Positions 8,464 through 17,653 are shown, counted from the first letter of the stretch. The stretch: 64,000 bases of DNA from Oceanicaulis sp. HLUCCA04 (GCA_001314625.1 LJSH01000004.1:298039-362038), one strand, 5' to 3'. Translations and numbers: made by a program. The notes: generated from the letters alone by a model not told the origin.

Positions 8464-9180
8464 ATGACCGGACTGCCGCCTGAGACCCATATTCTCGTCG
8501 TTGATGATGATGACCGGATCCGTTCGCTTTTGAGCCGCTTCCTGCGCGAACGCGGCTTTCGTGTTTCGGCTGCGCCCAACGCAGACAAGGCGCTGTCCAT
8601 GCTGCGTTCGCTCAGCTTCGATCTTCTCATTCTGGATGTGATGATGCCCGGCATGGACGGGTTCGAGCTCACCCGCGCCGTGCGCGAGGCGCATGACTGC
8701 CCGATTCTCCTGCTGACCGCGCGCGGCGAGCCGGAAGACCGCATCAAGGGGCTGACGCTCGGCGCAGATGACTATCTTGCCAAACCTTTCGAGCCCGAAG
8801 AGCTGATCTTGCGCGTGCAGGCGATCTTGCGGCGCATGATTCCCAAAAAGCTCGGCGCCAAGCGCGTGCAGTTTGGCGGCTGGATATTCGAGCTGGAGAC
8901 CGGTCAGCTTAGCCGGGGTGAAACCCGTGTCCGCCTGACCGGCGGGGAAGCCGCCTTGCTGACCACGCTGGCCCAGTCACCGGGCGAGGCGGTAGACCGC
9001 TATGTGCTGTCAGAGCGGGCCGCAGGCGGAGCCGGGGAACGCGCAATCGACGTTCAGATGACGCGCCTGCGCCGCAAGATAGAGGATGATCCGAAGAATC
9101 CGGTATTCCTCCAGACGGTGCGCGGCGAAGGCTACAAGCTGGTCGCGGAGCCTGTCTTTGAAGCACTGGCGGGAAAGTGA
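8464..9180 (+). CDS. OmpR-family response regulator
   Basis: 238 residues. The receiver domain (residues about 9-122) shows the acidic cluster VVDDDD, the phospho-acceptor D58 (LLILDVMMPGMDG), the switch threonine in LLLTARG, and K in LAKPFEPEE. A winged-helix DNA-binding domain follows (VRLTGGEAALL, AIDVQMTRLRRKIEDDP, FLQTVRGEGYKL). The sensor kinase begins ten bases after the stop, so the two are an operon. It most resembles EnvZ/OmpR-type pairs; the regulon is unknown and I assign no symbol. The start codon lies within AGCAAGGATGACC; the ribosome site is GGAGCAAGG. Confidence 0.9.
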   Translation: MTGLPPETHILVVDDDDRIRSLLSRFLRERGFRVSAAPNADKALSMLRSLSFDLLILDVMMPGMDGFELTRAVREAHDCPILLLTARGEPEDRIKGLTLGADDYLAKPFEPEELILRVQAILRRMIPKKLGAKRVQFGGWIFELETGQLSRGETRVRLTGGEAALLTTLAQSPGEAVDRYVLSERAAGGAGERAIDVQMTRLRRKIEDDPKNPVFLQTVRGEGYKLVAEPVFEALAGK

Positions 9181-9190
9181 GCGCCGCGCA

Positions 9191-10504
9191 ATGAGGTTCC
9201 AGCTTAAGCGCTACCTGCCCACAAGCCTGTTTGGCCGGTCCTTGCTGATCATTGTTCTGCCCGTCGCGATCATGCAGGTGGCGGTCACCTGGTCCTTCTT
9301 TGAAGAACACTGGCAGACTGTCACTGCGCGCCTGTCTGAAAGCGTGGCCGGCGATGTGGCAATGGTCACGGCTCTTGTGGAGCGCTCCAGACCGGAAGGG
9401 GTGGACCCGGTTGCCAATCTCGCGTTCGAGACGGTGGGATTGTCGGTGGATCTGCGCGAGGGCGACACCTTGCCCGATAGCCGCCGGACGGCGTTCTTCC
9501 GGGCGCTCGACAGGTCGCTTCGCCGGGCGCTGACCGCCAGGCTCGATAATGATTTCTGGTTCGATACCACCCGCTATCCCGAATATGTCGACATACGCGT
9601 CCAGGTCGATGCGGGCGTGCTGCGCTTTATCGTCTCGCGTGAGCGGGCGTTTGCCACCACCGGCCATATCTTCATCCTGTGGATCGTGGGGGCATCAACG
9701 CTTCTCAGCGCGGTCTCCATCATCTTCATCCGCAATCAGGCCAAACCCATCCAGCGACTGGCCAGCGCCGCCGAGGCGTTCGGGCGCGGTCAGGACACGG
9801 CCGGATTCCGGCCCGCAGGTGCCCGCGAAGTGCGTCAGGCCGCGACGGCCTTCATCGATATGCGTGAGCGCCTGATCCGCTATGTGGAACAACGCACCGC
9901 GCTGCTGGCGGGTGTCAGTCATGATTTGCGCACGCCGCTGACGCGGCTGCGCCTGCAGCTGGCCATGATGCCTGCCGGACCGGAGCGCGACGCAGCCATT
10001 CAGGACATTGCTGAAATGGAGATGGCGCTCGATGAATATCTCGCCTTTGCGCGCGGTCAGAGCGGTGAGGAAAGCGCGCATGAAGACCTGTCCGGGCTAT
10101 GCCGGAGTCTGGCCGAAAAGGCGGCGCGGGCGGGCCATGAGATCACGCTCGATGTGCCCGATGTGCTGACCCGCGAAGTCCGGCCGGGCACGTTGAACCG
10201 CGCTGTCTCGAACCTGGTTAATAATGCCATTGCCCATGGCGATGATGTGCGCCTGTCGCTGGTGCATACCGGCGGACGCATCGAGTTTCGTGTCGAGGAT
10301 GACGGGCCGGGCATACCCGAAGAACTGCATGAAGAGGCATTCCGCCCGTTCAGCCGGCTGGACCCTGCCCGTAACAGCAATTCCACCGGCGTGGGACTTG
10401 GCCTTGCCATTGCCCGCGATACCGCCCGCGCGCACGGCGGCGATGTGTTTCTGGACCGAAGTGAGCTGGGCGGGCTGAAGGCCGTTTTGTGGATACCGGC
10501 CTGA
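9191..10504 (+). CDS. EnvZ-like membrane sensor histidine kinase
   Basis: 437 residues. TM1 (about 15-36), a periplasmic sensor region of roughly 120 residues (about 40-155), TM2 (about 160-180), a HAMP linker (RNQAKPIQRLASAAEAFGRG), the H-box GVSHDLRTPLTRL with the phosphorylated histidine, and an HATPase domain with the N box (AVSNLVNNAIAHG), G1 (VEDDGPGIP) and G2 (GVGLGLAIARD). The short H-box and HAMP spacing resemble EnvZ. The start at 9191 is inferred from the alignment of TM1 and the end of the upstream regulator; the frame extends into that gene but cannot be used. Partner is the regulator at 8464-9180. Signal unknown. Confidence 0.9.
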   Translation: MRFQLKRYLPTSLFGRSLLIIVLPVAIMQVAVTWSFFEEHWQTVTARLSESVAGDVAMVTALVERSRPEGVDPVANLAFETVGLSVDLREGDTLPDSRRTAFFRALDRSLRRALTARLDNDFWFDTTRYPEYVDIRVQVDAGVLRFIVSRERAFATTGHIFILWIVGASTLLSAVSIIFIRNQAKPIQRLASAAEAFGRGQDTAGFRPAGAREVRQAATAFIDMRERLIRYVEQRTALLAGVSHDLRTPLTRLRLQLAMMPAGPERDAAIQDIAEMEMALDEYLAFARGQSGEESAHEDLSGLCRSLAEKAARAGHEITLDVPDVLTREVRPGTLNRAVSNLVNNAIAHGDDVRLSLVHTGGRIEFRVEDDGPGIPEELHEEAFRPFSRLDPARNSNSTGVGLGLAIARDTARAHGGDVFLDRSELGGLKAVLWIPA

Positions 10505-10512
10505 CGGCGTGC

Positions 10513-11373
10513 CTAGAACGTGCTGCCGAGCTTGCGCGACTGGCGCTCGGCGGCTGAGACAGCGTTGCGCACCAGCATGGGCAGACCGCCGCCTGCCATC
10601 ATCACATCCAGCGCCGCCTGTGTTGTGCCGCCCGGCGATGTGACCGCGCGGCGCAAGGCTGCTGCGTCGGCGGTCTTGCGCTTGTGGCCGTCTTCCAGAA
10701 GCGCGCCAGCACCTGAGACGGTCGCAACCGCCAGCTTTTCAGCGAGCGCAGGCGGCAGACCCTCTGCTTCGCCCGCGCGCGCCAGTGCTTCGCACATCAG
10801 GAAGACATAGGCGGGGCCCGATCCGGAGACGGCCGTGACGGCGTCCATCATCCGCTCGTCCTCGACCCACTCCACTGCGCCGAGCACTTTGAGCAGGGCA
10901 TCGGCAGCGGCGCGGAAATGCGGCGGATCGGCGTCCAGATTGGAGATGGCGACGCTAATGCCCTTGCCGATCGAGCCGGGCGTGTTGGGCATGGCGCGTA
11001 TTATCGGATGGCCGGGAAAGAGCCGGCCAAGGCCAATCAGTCCGGCTCCGGCGAGAATGGAGATGATCAGCGCGCCGCGCGGCAGCCGCGTGGCCAGCAC
11101 TTCACCAATGGCGGGAATCGCCTGCGGCTTTACTGCCAGGACCACACGGTCGACGCCGGTAGCAGCTGATTTGGTCAGCTCGGGCAACACCTTGATACCA
11201 TGGCGGGTAGAAAGCTCTTCAAGCTCGTCTGACGGGTTTGGCTCGATGATGACCAGTGTATCGCCATCCAGCCCGCCGCGGCGAGAGCGCAGCCAGCCGG
11301 CGGCCAAAGCCAGCCCCATCCGGCCTGCGCCAATAAGCGCGACCTTTCCCGTCTGTGTGTCTGCTGCTGGCAT
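10513..11373 (-). CDS. proC: Pyrroline-5-carboxylate reductase
   Basis: 286 residues, the usual size. N-terminal Rossmann site VALIGAGRMGLALAAGW for NAD(P)H, the mid-protein RAMPNTP motif, and the C-terminal dimerisation and active-site block containing AVSGSGPAYVF and RRAVTSPGGTTQAAL, the ProC family signature. It reduces 1-pyrroline-5-carboxylate to proline in the cytosol. It is encoded downstream of the YbjN-like gene on the same strand with an 11-base gap, so they are probably co-transcribed. It converges on the sensor kinase gene with only eight bases between the two stops. Confidence 0.95.
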   Translation of the reverse strand: MPAADTQTGKVALIGAGRMGLALAAGWLRSRRGGLDGDTLVIIEPNPSDELEELSTRHGIKVLPELTKSAATGVDRVVLAVKPQAIPAIGEVLATRLPRGALIISILAGAGLIGLGRLFPGHPIIRAMPNTPGSIGKGISVAISNLDADPPHFRAAADALLKVLGAVEWVEDERMMDAVTAVSGSGPAYVFLMCEALARAGEAEGLPPALAEKLAVATVSGAGALLEDGHKRKTADAAALRRAVTSPGGTTQAALDVMMAGGGLPMLVRNAVSAAERQSRKLGSTF

Positions 11374-11384
11374 CGGTGTACTCT

Positions 11385-11885
11385 TCAGGCCTCCCCGGCC
11401 GTATCGAACATCGCGGCGGCCACGGCCTCCTCGACGCTCTTGCCGCCCCAGACCAGATAGTGGAAGGCCGGGTAAAGGCGCTCGCCCGCCTCGCGCGCAG
11501 CCACGATCAGGGCTGCAGCCTGCGCCGGGCTGACCGTGTCGCCGCCTGCCAGTGACAGGGCATGACGGAACACGACCGAGCCATCCTCGGCCCAGACATC
11601 GAAATGGCCCAGCCAGAGGCGTTCATTCAGGCGTACAACCAGCTCGCTGACCTCGCGGAAGCGTGCTTGCGGCGCTTTCAGTTCAAGGCTCGCGCAGACG
11701 TGCAGTACGTCAAGCTCGGGACGCCAGGCAAACCAGATCTGGTGATCGCGCCATTCGCCCGGCACCGCCATGTGCAGCTCGGTATCGTCGCGCTCATAGG
11801 CGTATTGCTCGGCGATCACCGCCTGCTCCACGCTTTCCAGCGGATCGATTGTCTGGATATAGGTTTCGGTATGCAGATCCATCAT
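11385..11885 (-). CDS. YbjN domain-containing protein
   Basis: 166 residues. The sequence matches the YbjN (type III secretion chaperone-like) fold widely kept in alphaproteobacteria: a conserved start (DPLESVEQAVIAEQYAYERDD), a central sheet (IWFAWRPELDVLHVCASLELK) and the C-terminal helix block (YPAFHYLVWGGKSVEEAVAAAMFDTAGEA). Function is not established; E. coli YbjN affects motility and stress gene expression. The start at 11885 is fixed by GAGGGAGG four bases before the first of two ATGs; the longer open frame upstream lacks a ribosome site. proC follows, an arrangement common in this group. Confidence 0.8.
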   Translation of the reverse strand: MMDLHTETYIQTIDPLESVEQAVIAEQYAYERDDTELHMAVPGEWRDHQIWFAWRPELDVLHVCASLELKAPQARFREVSELVVRLNERLWLGHFDVWAEDGSVVFRHALSLAGGDTVSPAQAAALIVAAREAGERLYPAFHYLVWGGKSVEEAVAAAMFDTAGEA

Positions 11886-11987
11886 TGCGCCTCCCTCAGA
11901 GCACACGCCGACACCGTCCCGTAGACCGACGGTAAGCCGCTCCGGGGACACTGCGCAACGCTGTGCAGGGGGTTGGAATTAAGCCGT

Positions 11988-12293
11988 TCAGCTGGAAGCC
12001 TTTTTCGCAGCCGGTTTGCGCTTCGAAGCCGGGGCCGCGCGGGAGGGAGCAGGCTTTTTGCCCTCCAGAGCCGCCACACGGGCTTTGAGTGATTCGATTT
12101 CCTCACCTTGCCGGGTGATAATTTCCTGCAAGGTGCGCACCTCTTCGCCCGACGCCAGATCCATGTCGGCGGCGACGCGCTCGGCCTGCGCCCGGAAAAC
12201 GGAGCGGGCTTCGTCTCCGGCGGCCCGGGCTGCGCCGAAGGCATCGGTCATCAGGTCGGCGAGGTCTGTGAAAACGGGGTTGCGCGTCTGCAT
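11988..12293 (-). CDS. ubiK: UbiK/BMFP accessory factor
   Basis: 101 residues. It shows the BMFP domain: an amphipathic N-terminus (NPVFTDLADLMTDAFGAARAAGDEAR), a central RAQAERVAADMDLASGEEVRTLQEI segment, and a coiled coil (GEEIESLKARVAALE) that trimerises. The C-terminus is a Lys/Ala/Pro-rich tail. E. coli UbiK (YqiC) helps the aerobic ubiquinone-synthesis complex, and homologues bind lipid. Start at 12293 has AAGGA upstream. It is divergent from lgt (start 12408). The longer frame upstream would run through the lgt promoter region and is not supported. Confidence 0.78.
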   Translation of the reverse strand: MQTRNPVFTDLADLMTDAFGAARAAGDEARSVFRAQAERVAADMDLASGEEVRTLQEIITRQGEEIESLKARVAALEGKKPAPSRAAPASKRKPAAKKASS

Positions 12294-12407
12294 GACAAGA
12301 CGGTCCTTGCTGGTGTAGAGGACAGGATATAGGCCTTCAGGCCTGCCTTGTGCAATGACCGCCCCGCATATCGGGCAGCCAGCACGCCCGAAGGAGAGCC
12401 GATTTCC

Positions 12408-13307
12408 ATGGCCCTGTGTCCTGCCAGTTTTGATCTCATAGACCCGGTCATCTTCGAGATCGGGCCGTTCGCCCTGCGCTGGTACGCGGTGGCCTATATC
12501 GCCGGGTTCTTCCTCGGCCTGTTCTATGTGGTGCAGCTGATTGCCCGGCCACGCCTGTGGACAACCCATGCAAGCCCGAAGGCAGCCCCGATGGACCGGG
12601 CCTATGTCGAGGAATTGATGCTATGGGTGATGGTCGGCGTCATTGTCGGCGGGCGTCTGGGCTATGTCCTGTTTTATCAGACCAGCGCGATCTGGGAGCG
12701 CCCTTTATGGGTCGTAACCGGCATTACCGAAGGCGGGATGAGCTTTCACGGCGGACTGATCGGCGTGATGCTGGCGATGATTGTCACCGCGCGGATGTGG
12801 AAAATTCCACTCCTGAACGTCACCGATGCCGTCGCAGCGGCGACGCCTATCGGGCTGCTGCTGGGCCGGCTGGCCAATTTCATCAATGGCGAGCTTTGGG
12901 GGCGTCCGGCGCCTGACCTGCCCTGGGCCATGCGCTTTGCTGCCGATCCGCTGTGCGCGCTCCGCCATCCCAGCCAGCTTTACGAGGCCTTCCTGGAAGG
13001 GGCGGTGCTGTTTGCCATCATCGCCTTCCTGATCTGGCGGTTCCGGGCCCTTTCCCGGCCAGGTTTGGTGACGGGTGTGTTCCTGACCGGCTATGGCGTG
13101 TTCCGCGCCTTTGTGGAACTGTTCCGCGAGCCGGACCGGCATATGCCCGAGGCTCTGCAGGGCTATGTCACCATGGGCATGATCTTGTGCATCCCGATGA
13201 TCGCCGCGGGTGGCTATCTGATCTGGCGCGCCGTGAAAGCACCCGCCAGCAGCACACCCGGACAGGTGCGCCCGGAGCACCAGAAATCCTCCTCAGGGGC
13301 CAAATGA
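12408..13307 (+). CDS. lgt: Phosphatidylglycerol-prolipoprotein diacylglyceryl transferase
   Basis: 299 residues with about seven transmembrane helices. Landmarks: RWYAVAYIAGFFLG near the N-terminus, GGRLGYVLFY, the catalytic SFHGGLIG histidine segment, and the Lgt signature GRLANFINGELWGRP with its arginine, then HPSQLYEA. It transfers diacylglycerol from phosphatidylglycerol to the lipobox cysteine of prolipoproteins, the first step of lipoprotein maturation in the inner membrane. Several lipoproteins in this window are candidate substrates. Start at 12408 preceded by AAGGAG. The MidA-like methyltransferase begins 35 bases after the stop. Confidence 0.96.
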   Translation: MALCPASFDLIDPVIFEIGPFALRWYAVAYIAGFFLGLFYVVQLIARPRLWTTHASPKAAPMDRAYVEELMLWVMVGVIVGGRLGYVLFYQTSAIWERPLWVVTGITEGGMSFHGGLIGVMLAMIVTARMWKIPLLNVTDAVAAATPIGLLLGRLANFINGELWGRPAPDLPWAMRFAADPLCALRHPSQLYEAFLEGAVLFAIIAFLIWRFRALSRPGLVTGVFLTGYGVFRAFVELFREPDRHMPEALQGYVTMGMILCIPMIAAGGYLIWRAVKAPASSTPGQVRPEHQKSSSGAK

Positions 13308-13342
13308 GCGCGCCTTGCCAGTGACCGACCCAGTGCGACCCC

Positions 13343-14470
13343 GTGACCGGCGCTGACGCCTTCAACCCGGCTGAGAGGATAGCCGCCAATCTGCGCGCGC
13401 GTATCGCCGCCCAGGGTCCGCTGCCGGTCTCTGTCTTCATGATGGAGGCCCTGTTTGACCCCATGGCGGGCTTCTATGCCACACGTGATCCTATCGGGGC
13501 GGGCGCCGATTTTGTCACTGCCCCTGAGATAAGCCAGATGTTTGGCGAGCTTCTGGGGCTGTGGGCCGCGCAGGTCTGGCAGGATATGGGCAGCCCGCAG
13601 AGCTGTGTTCTGGCCGAGCTGGGGCCCGGCAAGGGCACGATGATGTCGGACATGCTGCGCGCCGCACGCGCCGTGCCGGGTTTTGCCGATGCCTTGAAAG
13701 TCAGCCTCGTCGAAGCCAGCGCGGCGCTGAAAATGGTGCAGGGCCGCACGCTGGCGCGCGCAGGCGTGCCGGTAGGCTGGGCGAAGAGCCTTGAGGCGCT
13801 TCGCGCTGGTCCGGCCATTATTTTCGGCAATGAGTTTCTCGATTGCCTGCCGGTGCGTCAGGCGGTGCGCGTGGACGGACAGTGGTGTGAGCGCTGCGTC
13901 AGTCTTCACCCTGAGGATGAAAGCCGGTTTGCTTTCGTCACCGGGCCGGTCATCGCCGATGATGATCTCTTCATCCCGGACAGGCTGCGCGGCAGCCCGG
14001 ATGGCACGCTGGCAGAATTGCGTCCCGGCGACATGCAGGTGGCAGAGGCGTTGGCAGCGCGCTTCGCTGCCGATCCGGGCTATGCTCTGTTCATCGATTA
14101 TGGACCGGCCATCTCGGAGCCCGGCGATACCCTGCAAGCGATCCGTGCGCACCGGAAAGTGCATCCGCTGGATGCTCCCGGCAGTGCCGACATCACAGCG
14201 CGCGTGGATTTTGAGATGCTGGCACGCCATGCAAAGGCGGCCGGACTGGCCGTTTACGGCCCGGCAGAGCAAGGCGCATTCCTGACCGGCCTGGGCATCG
14301 GCCAGCGTGCGGGCGCGCTGGCTGCGGCCCAGCCTGAACACAGCGAGGTGATCGCGCGCCAGCTTGCCCGGCTGACCAGCCCGGACGAAATGGGCACCCT
14401 GTTCAAGGTCATGGCGTTCAGCGCCCCGGACATGCCGGTGCCGCCGGGTCTTGCGCCCTTTGCCGGATAA
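13343..14470 (+). CDS. MidA/NDUFAF7-like SAM-dependent methyltransferase
   Basis: 375 residues. The family markers are the N-terminal GPLPVSVFMMEALFDPMAGFYATRDPIGAGADFVTAPEIS stretch, a SAM site AELGPGKGTMMSDML, and IFGNEFLDCLPVRQ. Eukaryotic NDUFAF7 dimethylates an arginine of complex I subunit NDUFS2 during assembly; bacterial members have been less studied, so the substrate is inferred. A GTG start at 13343 is used since no good ATG lies upstream and the homology starts here; its ribosome site is weak. Follows lgt. In many alphaproteobacteria a PgeF-like (laccase-domain) gene comes next, but here prs follows. Confidence 0.88.
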   Translation: MTGADAFNPAERIAANLRARIAAQGPLPVSVFMMEALFDPMAGFYATRDPIGAGADFVTAPEISQMFGELLGLWAAQVWQDMGSPQSCVLAELGPGKGTMMSDMLRAARAVPGFADALKVSLVEASAALKMVQGRTLARAGVPVGWAKSLEALRAGPAIIFGNEFLDCLPVRQAVRVDGQWCERCVSLHPEDESRFAFVTGPVIADDDLFIPDRLRGSPDGTLAELRPGDMQVAEALAARFAADPGYALFIDYGPAISEPGDTLQAIRAHRKVHPLDAPGSADITARVDFEMLARHAKAAGLAVYGPAEQGAFLTGLGIGQRAGALAAAQPEHSEVIARQLARLTSPDEMGTLFKVMAFSAPDMPVPPGLAPFAG

Positions 14471-14584
14471 TCCGTACACGGGCAAAGCCATGCGGTGAAG
14501 TTTGCGCCATACTGGCGCTTCCGGTATGGCGCCCCGTCTGCTATGAGCGCGCCCATGTCGGCCAACGCCCGAGGGGAACATCCA

Positions 14585-15517
14585 ATGAAACTGATGAGCG
14601 GCAACGCGAACAGGCCCCTGGCCCGTGCTATCGCGGACTATCTTGATGCGCCGCTCTCCAATGTGGAAATCGAGACATTTGCCGATGGCGAACTGTTCGT
14701 GCGCATCGAGGAAAACATGCGCGGCGAGGATGTCTTCCTCATCCAGTCCACCTCAAAGCCTGCCAATAATCATCTGATGGAATTGCTGATCTGCATGGAC
14801 GCGCTGTCGCGCGCCAGCGCCCGGCGGATCACGGCGGTCATCCCCTATTTCGGCTACGCCCGGCAGGACCGCAAAACGGGCGGACGCACGCCGATCACGG
14901 CCAAGCTGGTGGCCAATCTCATTGCCAAGGCGGGTGCCAACCGGGTGCTGACCCTTGATCTGCATGCAGGCCAGATTCAGGGCTTTTTCGACATACCGAC
15001 CGACAACCTGTTCACCACGCCGGTATTCGAGCAGGACATCCGCCGCCATTACGACATTTCAGACCTGATGATCGTGTCGCCTGACGTGGGCGGCGTGGTG
15101 CGCGCACGCGCGCTTGCCCAGCGGCTGGGCGCCGATATCGCCATTGTCGACAAGCGCCGCCCCAAGGCCGGCGAGAGCGAGGTGATGAACATTATCGGTG
15201 ATGTGTCGGGCCGCCGCTGCATTATCTTTGACGATATCATCGATAGTGGCGGCACGCTGTGCAACGCGGCGGCAGCCCTGAAGAATGAAGGCGCCTCGGA
15301 AGTGTCGGCCTATATCACGCACGGCGTGCTGTCGGGCAAGGCCACCAGCCGGATCACCGACTCGGTGCTCAAGGAACTGGTTGTGACCGATTCCATCGAT
15401 GTGTCCGACAAGGCGCAGGCCTGCGCCAAGCTGCGCAGCGTCAGCATGGCGCCTTTGCTGGCCGAGGCGATCCGGCGCATCGCCAACGAGGAAAGCGTCT
15501 CCAAGCTGTTTGACTAG
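14585..15517 (+). CDS. prs: Ribose-phosphate pyrophosphokinase
   Basis: 310 residues, typical of class I PRPP synthetase. Conserved parts: [30 protein letters not shown], the flexible loop [19 protein letters not shown] that binds ATP, the metal site [19 protein letters not shown], and the ribose-5-phosphate loop [13 protein letters not shown]. It makes PRPP for purine, pyrimidine, histidine, tryptophan and NAD synthesis. Start at 14585 with GAGGGGAAC upstream. rplY follows after 154 bases that contain a hairpin. Confidence 0.97.
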   Translation: MKLMSGNANRPLARAIADYLDAPLSNVEIETFADGELFVRIEENMRGEDVFLIQSTSKPANNHLMELLICMDALSRASARRITAVIPYFGYARQDRKTGGRTPITAKLVANLIAKAGANRVLTLDLHAGQIQGFFDIPTDNLFTTPVFEQDIRRHYDISDLMIVSPDVGGVVRARALAQRLGADIAIVDKRRPKAGESEVMNIIGDVSGRRCIIFDDIIDSGGTLCNAAAALKNEGASEVSAYITHGVLSGKATSRITDSVLKELVVTDSIDVSDKAQACAKLRSVSMAPLLAEAIRRIANEESVSKLFD

Positions 15518-15557
15518 GAGCGCCGGGCAGCGCGGCGTGGCCCACAAGACTCACTAC

Positions 15558-15574
15558 CCCCTGTTGCACAGGGG
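15558..15574. other. Hairpin in the prs-rplY gap
   Basis: CCCCTGT and ACAGGGG form a seven-pair stem with a three-base loop, followed by CCAAAAACC rather than a T run. A second inverted pair, CGCCGCC/GGCGGCG, lies at about 15610-15631. These could be a weak terminator of prs or part of an rplY leader. No known ribosomal-protein leader motif was recognised. Confidence 0.35.
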
Positions 15575-15671
15575 CCAAAAACCGGCTAATAGCCCGCGCT
15601 CGCTTGAGCGCCGCCCGCTTCCAGGCGGCGAACGCGTTTGAAACCAGAATTTACCACAGGGACCGGACCCC

Positions 15672-16307
15672 ATGAGTGATATTGTTGTTTCCGTCGAAGT
15701 GCGCGAGCGCACCGGCACTGGTGGCGCCCGTGATGCGCGCCGCTCCGGTCTGGTTCCCGGCGTCCTTTATGGTGGCCCGCGCGGTGCCGTTGCCATCAGC
15801 GTGAAGCGCAACGAGCTGGTCAAAGCCATCGGCACGGGCAAGCTGATAGCCAACATGGTCGATATCGAGCACAAGGGCGAGCGTCAGCCCGTCATCGCGC
15901 GCGACATCCAGTTCCACCCCGTTACCGACGAGCCGGTCCATATCGATTTTTACCGTGTGGAAGAAAACTCGATCATCACGCTTAACGTCCCGGTCCACTT
16001 CATCAATGATGAAGCCGCTCCGGGCATCAAGCGCGGCGGCGTGCTCAACATCGTTCGCCACGACATCGAAGTGCGTTGCAAGGCAGGCAATATCCCCAGC
16101 GAGATCATCGTGGATCTTTCCGGTTATGATATTGGCGACTCCATCCACATCTCCAGCGTGGCGCTGCCTGACGGCGTGAAGCCGGTGATCTCCAACCGCG
16201 ACTTCACTATTGCCACGGTGCAAGGCTCGCGCGCGGTCATCGAGGATGATGTCGAGAGCGAAGACGCCGATGCGGAAGTTGACGAGGACGAAGGCGACGA
16301 GGAATAG
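15672..16307 (+). CDS. rplY: Large ribosomal subunit protein bL25 (Ctc/TL5 form)
   Basis: 211 residues. The N-terminal L25 domain (about 1-95) binds 5S rRNA: VSVEVRERTGTGGARDARRSGLVPGVLYGG and VIARDIQFHPVTDEPVHIDFYRV. The C-terminal domain (VPVHFINDEAAPGIKRGGVLN, GDSIHISSVALPDGVKPV) is the extra domain of the Ctc/TL5 class. The last 20 residues are almost entirely Asp and Glu, an acidic tail typical of alphaproteobacterial members. Ctc proteins are often linked to stress in other bacteria. Start at 15672 is preceded by a purine-rich ACAGGGACCGGA. A strong terminator lies at 16355, before pth. Confidence 0.95.
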   Translation: MSDIVVSVEVRERTGTGGARDARRSGLVPGVLYGGPRGAVAISVKRNELVKAIGTGKLIANMVDIEHKGERQPVIARDIQFHPVTDEPVHIDFYRVEENSIITLNVPVHFINDEAAPGIKRGGVLNIVRHDIEVRCKAGNIPSEIIVDLSGYDIGDSIHISSVALPDGVKPVISNRDFTIATVQGSRAVIEDDVESEDADAEVDEDEGDEE

Positions 16308-16354
16308 CCGTCTTCACACTGGCGGCCCGGGCTGCCGGGCGCTTTTGAACCGGG

Positions 16355-16391
16355 AAAAGGCGGCGCAGGATGACCTGCAGCCGCCTTTTTC
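16355..16391 (+). terminator. Rho-independent terminator after rplY
   Basis: AAAAGGCGGC, an inner CAGG/CCTG pair, and GCCGCCTTTTT form a long stem ending in five T (16386-16390). It separates rplY from pth; the pth start at 16431 lies 40 bases later. Confidence 0.85.
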
Positions 16392-16430
16392 ATGACCCGC
16401 CATGAGCAGGCAGACCGCAAGGGGCGTGAC

Positions 16431-17030
16431 ATGCTGATCTTCGCCGGCTTGGGCAATCCTGAAAGCAAATATCTGAAAAACCGGCATAATGCCGGCTTCA
16501 TGACGCTCGATGTGATCGCGGCGGCACACGGCTTTGGCCCGTGGCGCGAAAAGTTCCAGGCCGCGATCAGTGAGGGGCTGGTCCAGACGATCGCGGGACC
16601 CAAAAAAGCCCTGCTGATGAAGCCCCTGACGTATTACAATAATTCCGGCCTGGCGGTGCGTGCGGCGGCCGAGTTCTATCGCGTCGGGCCTGATGCGGTA
16701 ACCGTATTCCATGACGAGCTGGATCTGGCACCGGGCAAGTTCCGGCTGAAAACAGGCGGGGGTCATGGCGGCAATAACGGGGTCCGGTCCATTGCAGCCC
16801 ATATCGGAGCAGACTTCCGGCGCGGGCGTATCGGCATCGGCCATCCCGGCGACAAGAATCTGGTCACCAATTATGTGCTGTCGGATCTGCCCAAGGCTGA
16901 CCTTGTCTGGTTCGGCGCGCTGACCGATGCGATTGCGCGCAGCTTCCCGCTGCTGGCAGGCGGGGAGCTTGATGCCTTCCAGACCCGCGTCACCCATCTG
17001 GCCCCGGCCCCGGGCGGGCAGGAAGACTAG
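16431..17030 (+). CDS. pth: Peptidyl-tRNA hydrolase
   Basis: 199 residues. Family signatures: FAGLGNPESKYLKNRHNAGF with the catalytic histidine, KPLTYYNNSGLAV, VFHDELDLAPGKFRLKTGGGHGGNNG with the catalytic aspartate, and RRGRIGIGHPG. It releases peptides from peptidyl-tRNA that dropped off the ribosome. The start at 16431 is chosen because AAGGGG lies six bases upstream; a further ATG at 16392 sits against the terminator stem and has no ribosome site. Conserved neighbour of rplY and ychF in alphaproteobacteria, here with two extra inserted units (17071-18322) before ychF. Confidence 0.95.
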   Translation: MLIFAGLGNPESKYLKNRHNAGFMTLDVIAAAHGFGPWREKFQAAISEGLVQTIAGPKKALLMKPLTYYNNSGLAVRAAAEFYRVGPDAVTVFHDELDLAPGKFRLKTGGGHGGNNGVRSIAAHIGADFRRGRIGIGHPGDKNLVTNYVLSDLPKADLVWFGALTDAIARSFPLLAGGELDAFQTRVTHLAPAPGGQED

Positions 17031-17070
17031 CGCGCTTTCTAGCCAACCCTTGCGGCGCTAGACTGGCGCG

Positions 17071-17646
17071 ATGACCCTGATTGCAGCGATCATGACGGTT
17101 CTCCTCGCGCAGGCGCTGACGCCCGAGCCCGGAACGGTGCTTGAGCGCGCTACCCCTTATGTTCATCCTGCAAGTGGCTTCGCCCTGACCTTGCCCGAAG
17201 GGTGGCGCCATTTCCCGCTCGAGGATGGCTCCGGGATAGTCCTGCTGGAGGAAACGCTGGATGCGCGTATCGAAGCGTTCGCGGTTCCCATCGAACCGAC
17301 GGGCGTACCGGGACTGCCTGATGACACGATCGATGCCCTGCTATTGCGGCTGGACGGTCCCGGCTTCCGGCGCAGCGAGCGCGTGCGCGTGCCGCTGGTC
17401 GTTACAGGCGAGAGTGCGGGCGACCGCGTGCAGGCCGGCGAAACTGACGGCCTGTCCTATACGGGCAGTTATGAGGACCGGCGGTGGAGCGGCATTGCCG
17501 CCACGCGCTGCGGGGCCGATATCATGGTGACACTGGAGGTGGAGGCTGCGCATTTCGACGCTGCCAGCCAGGCCTTTCAAGGCGTGGTGGAAAGCTGGGC
17601 GCTCCTCCTCACGGGTGGTGAGAGCTTCGCGTGTGGCGAACCCTAG
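17071..17646 (+). CDS. Predicted exported protein of unknown function
   Basis: 191 residues. The N-terminus (MTLIAAIMTVLLAQALTPEPG) is hydrophobic and compatible with a signal peptide cleaved near residue 16, though it lacks positive charge. The body is a beta-rich domain starting YVHPASGFALTLPEGWRHFP, a pattern seen in small periplasmic proteins that resemble the PsbP/DUF1795 type. Two cysteines (ATRCGAD, FACGEP) could form a disulfide. I cannot name a family with confidence. It starts 40 bases after pth and ends eight bases before the operator of vapBC. Confidence 0.55.
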   Translation: MTLIAAIMTVLLAQALTPEPGTVLERATPYVHPASGFALTLPEGWRHFPLEDGSGIVLLEETLDARIEAFAVPIEPTGVPGLPDDTIDALLLRLDGPGFRRSERVRVPLVVTGESAGDRVQAGETDGLSYTGSYEDRRWSGIAATRCGADIMVTLEVEAAHFDAASQAFQGVVESWALLLTGGESFACGEP

Positions 17647-17653
17647 ACTCGCC

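Noticed and set aside
15518-15671. tRNA or riboswitch in the prs-rplY gap
   Set aside because: Only simple hairpins are visible; no cloverleaf with CCA or T-loop and no known leader motif.
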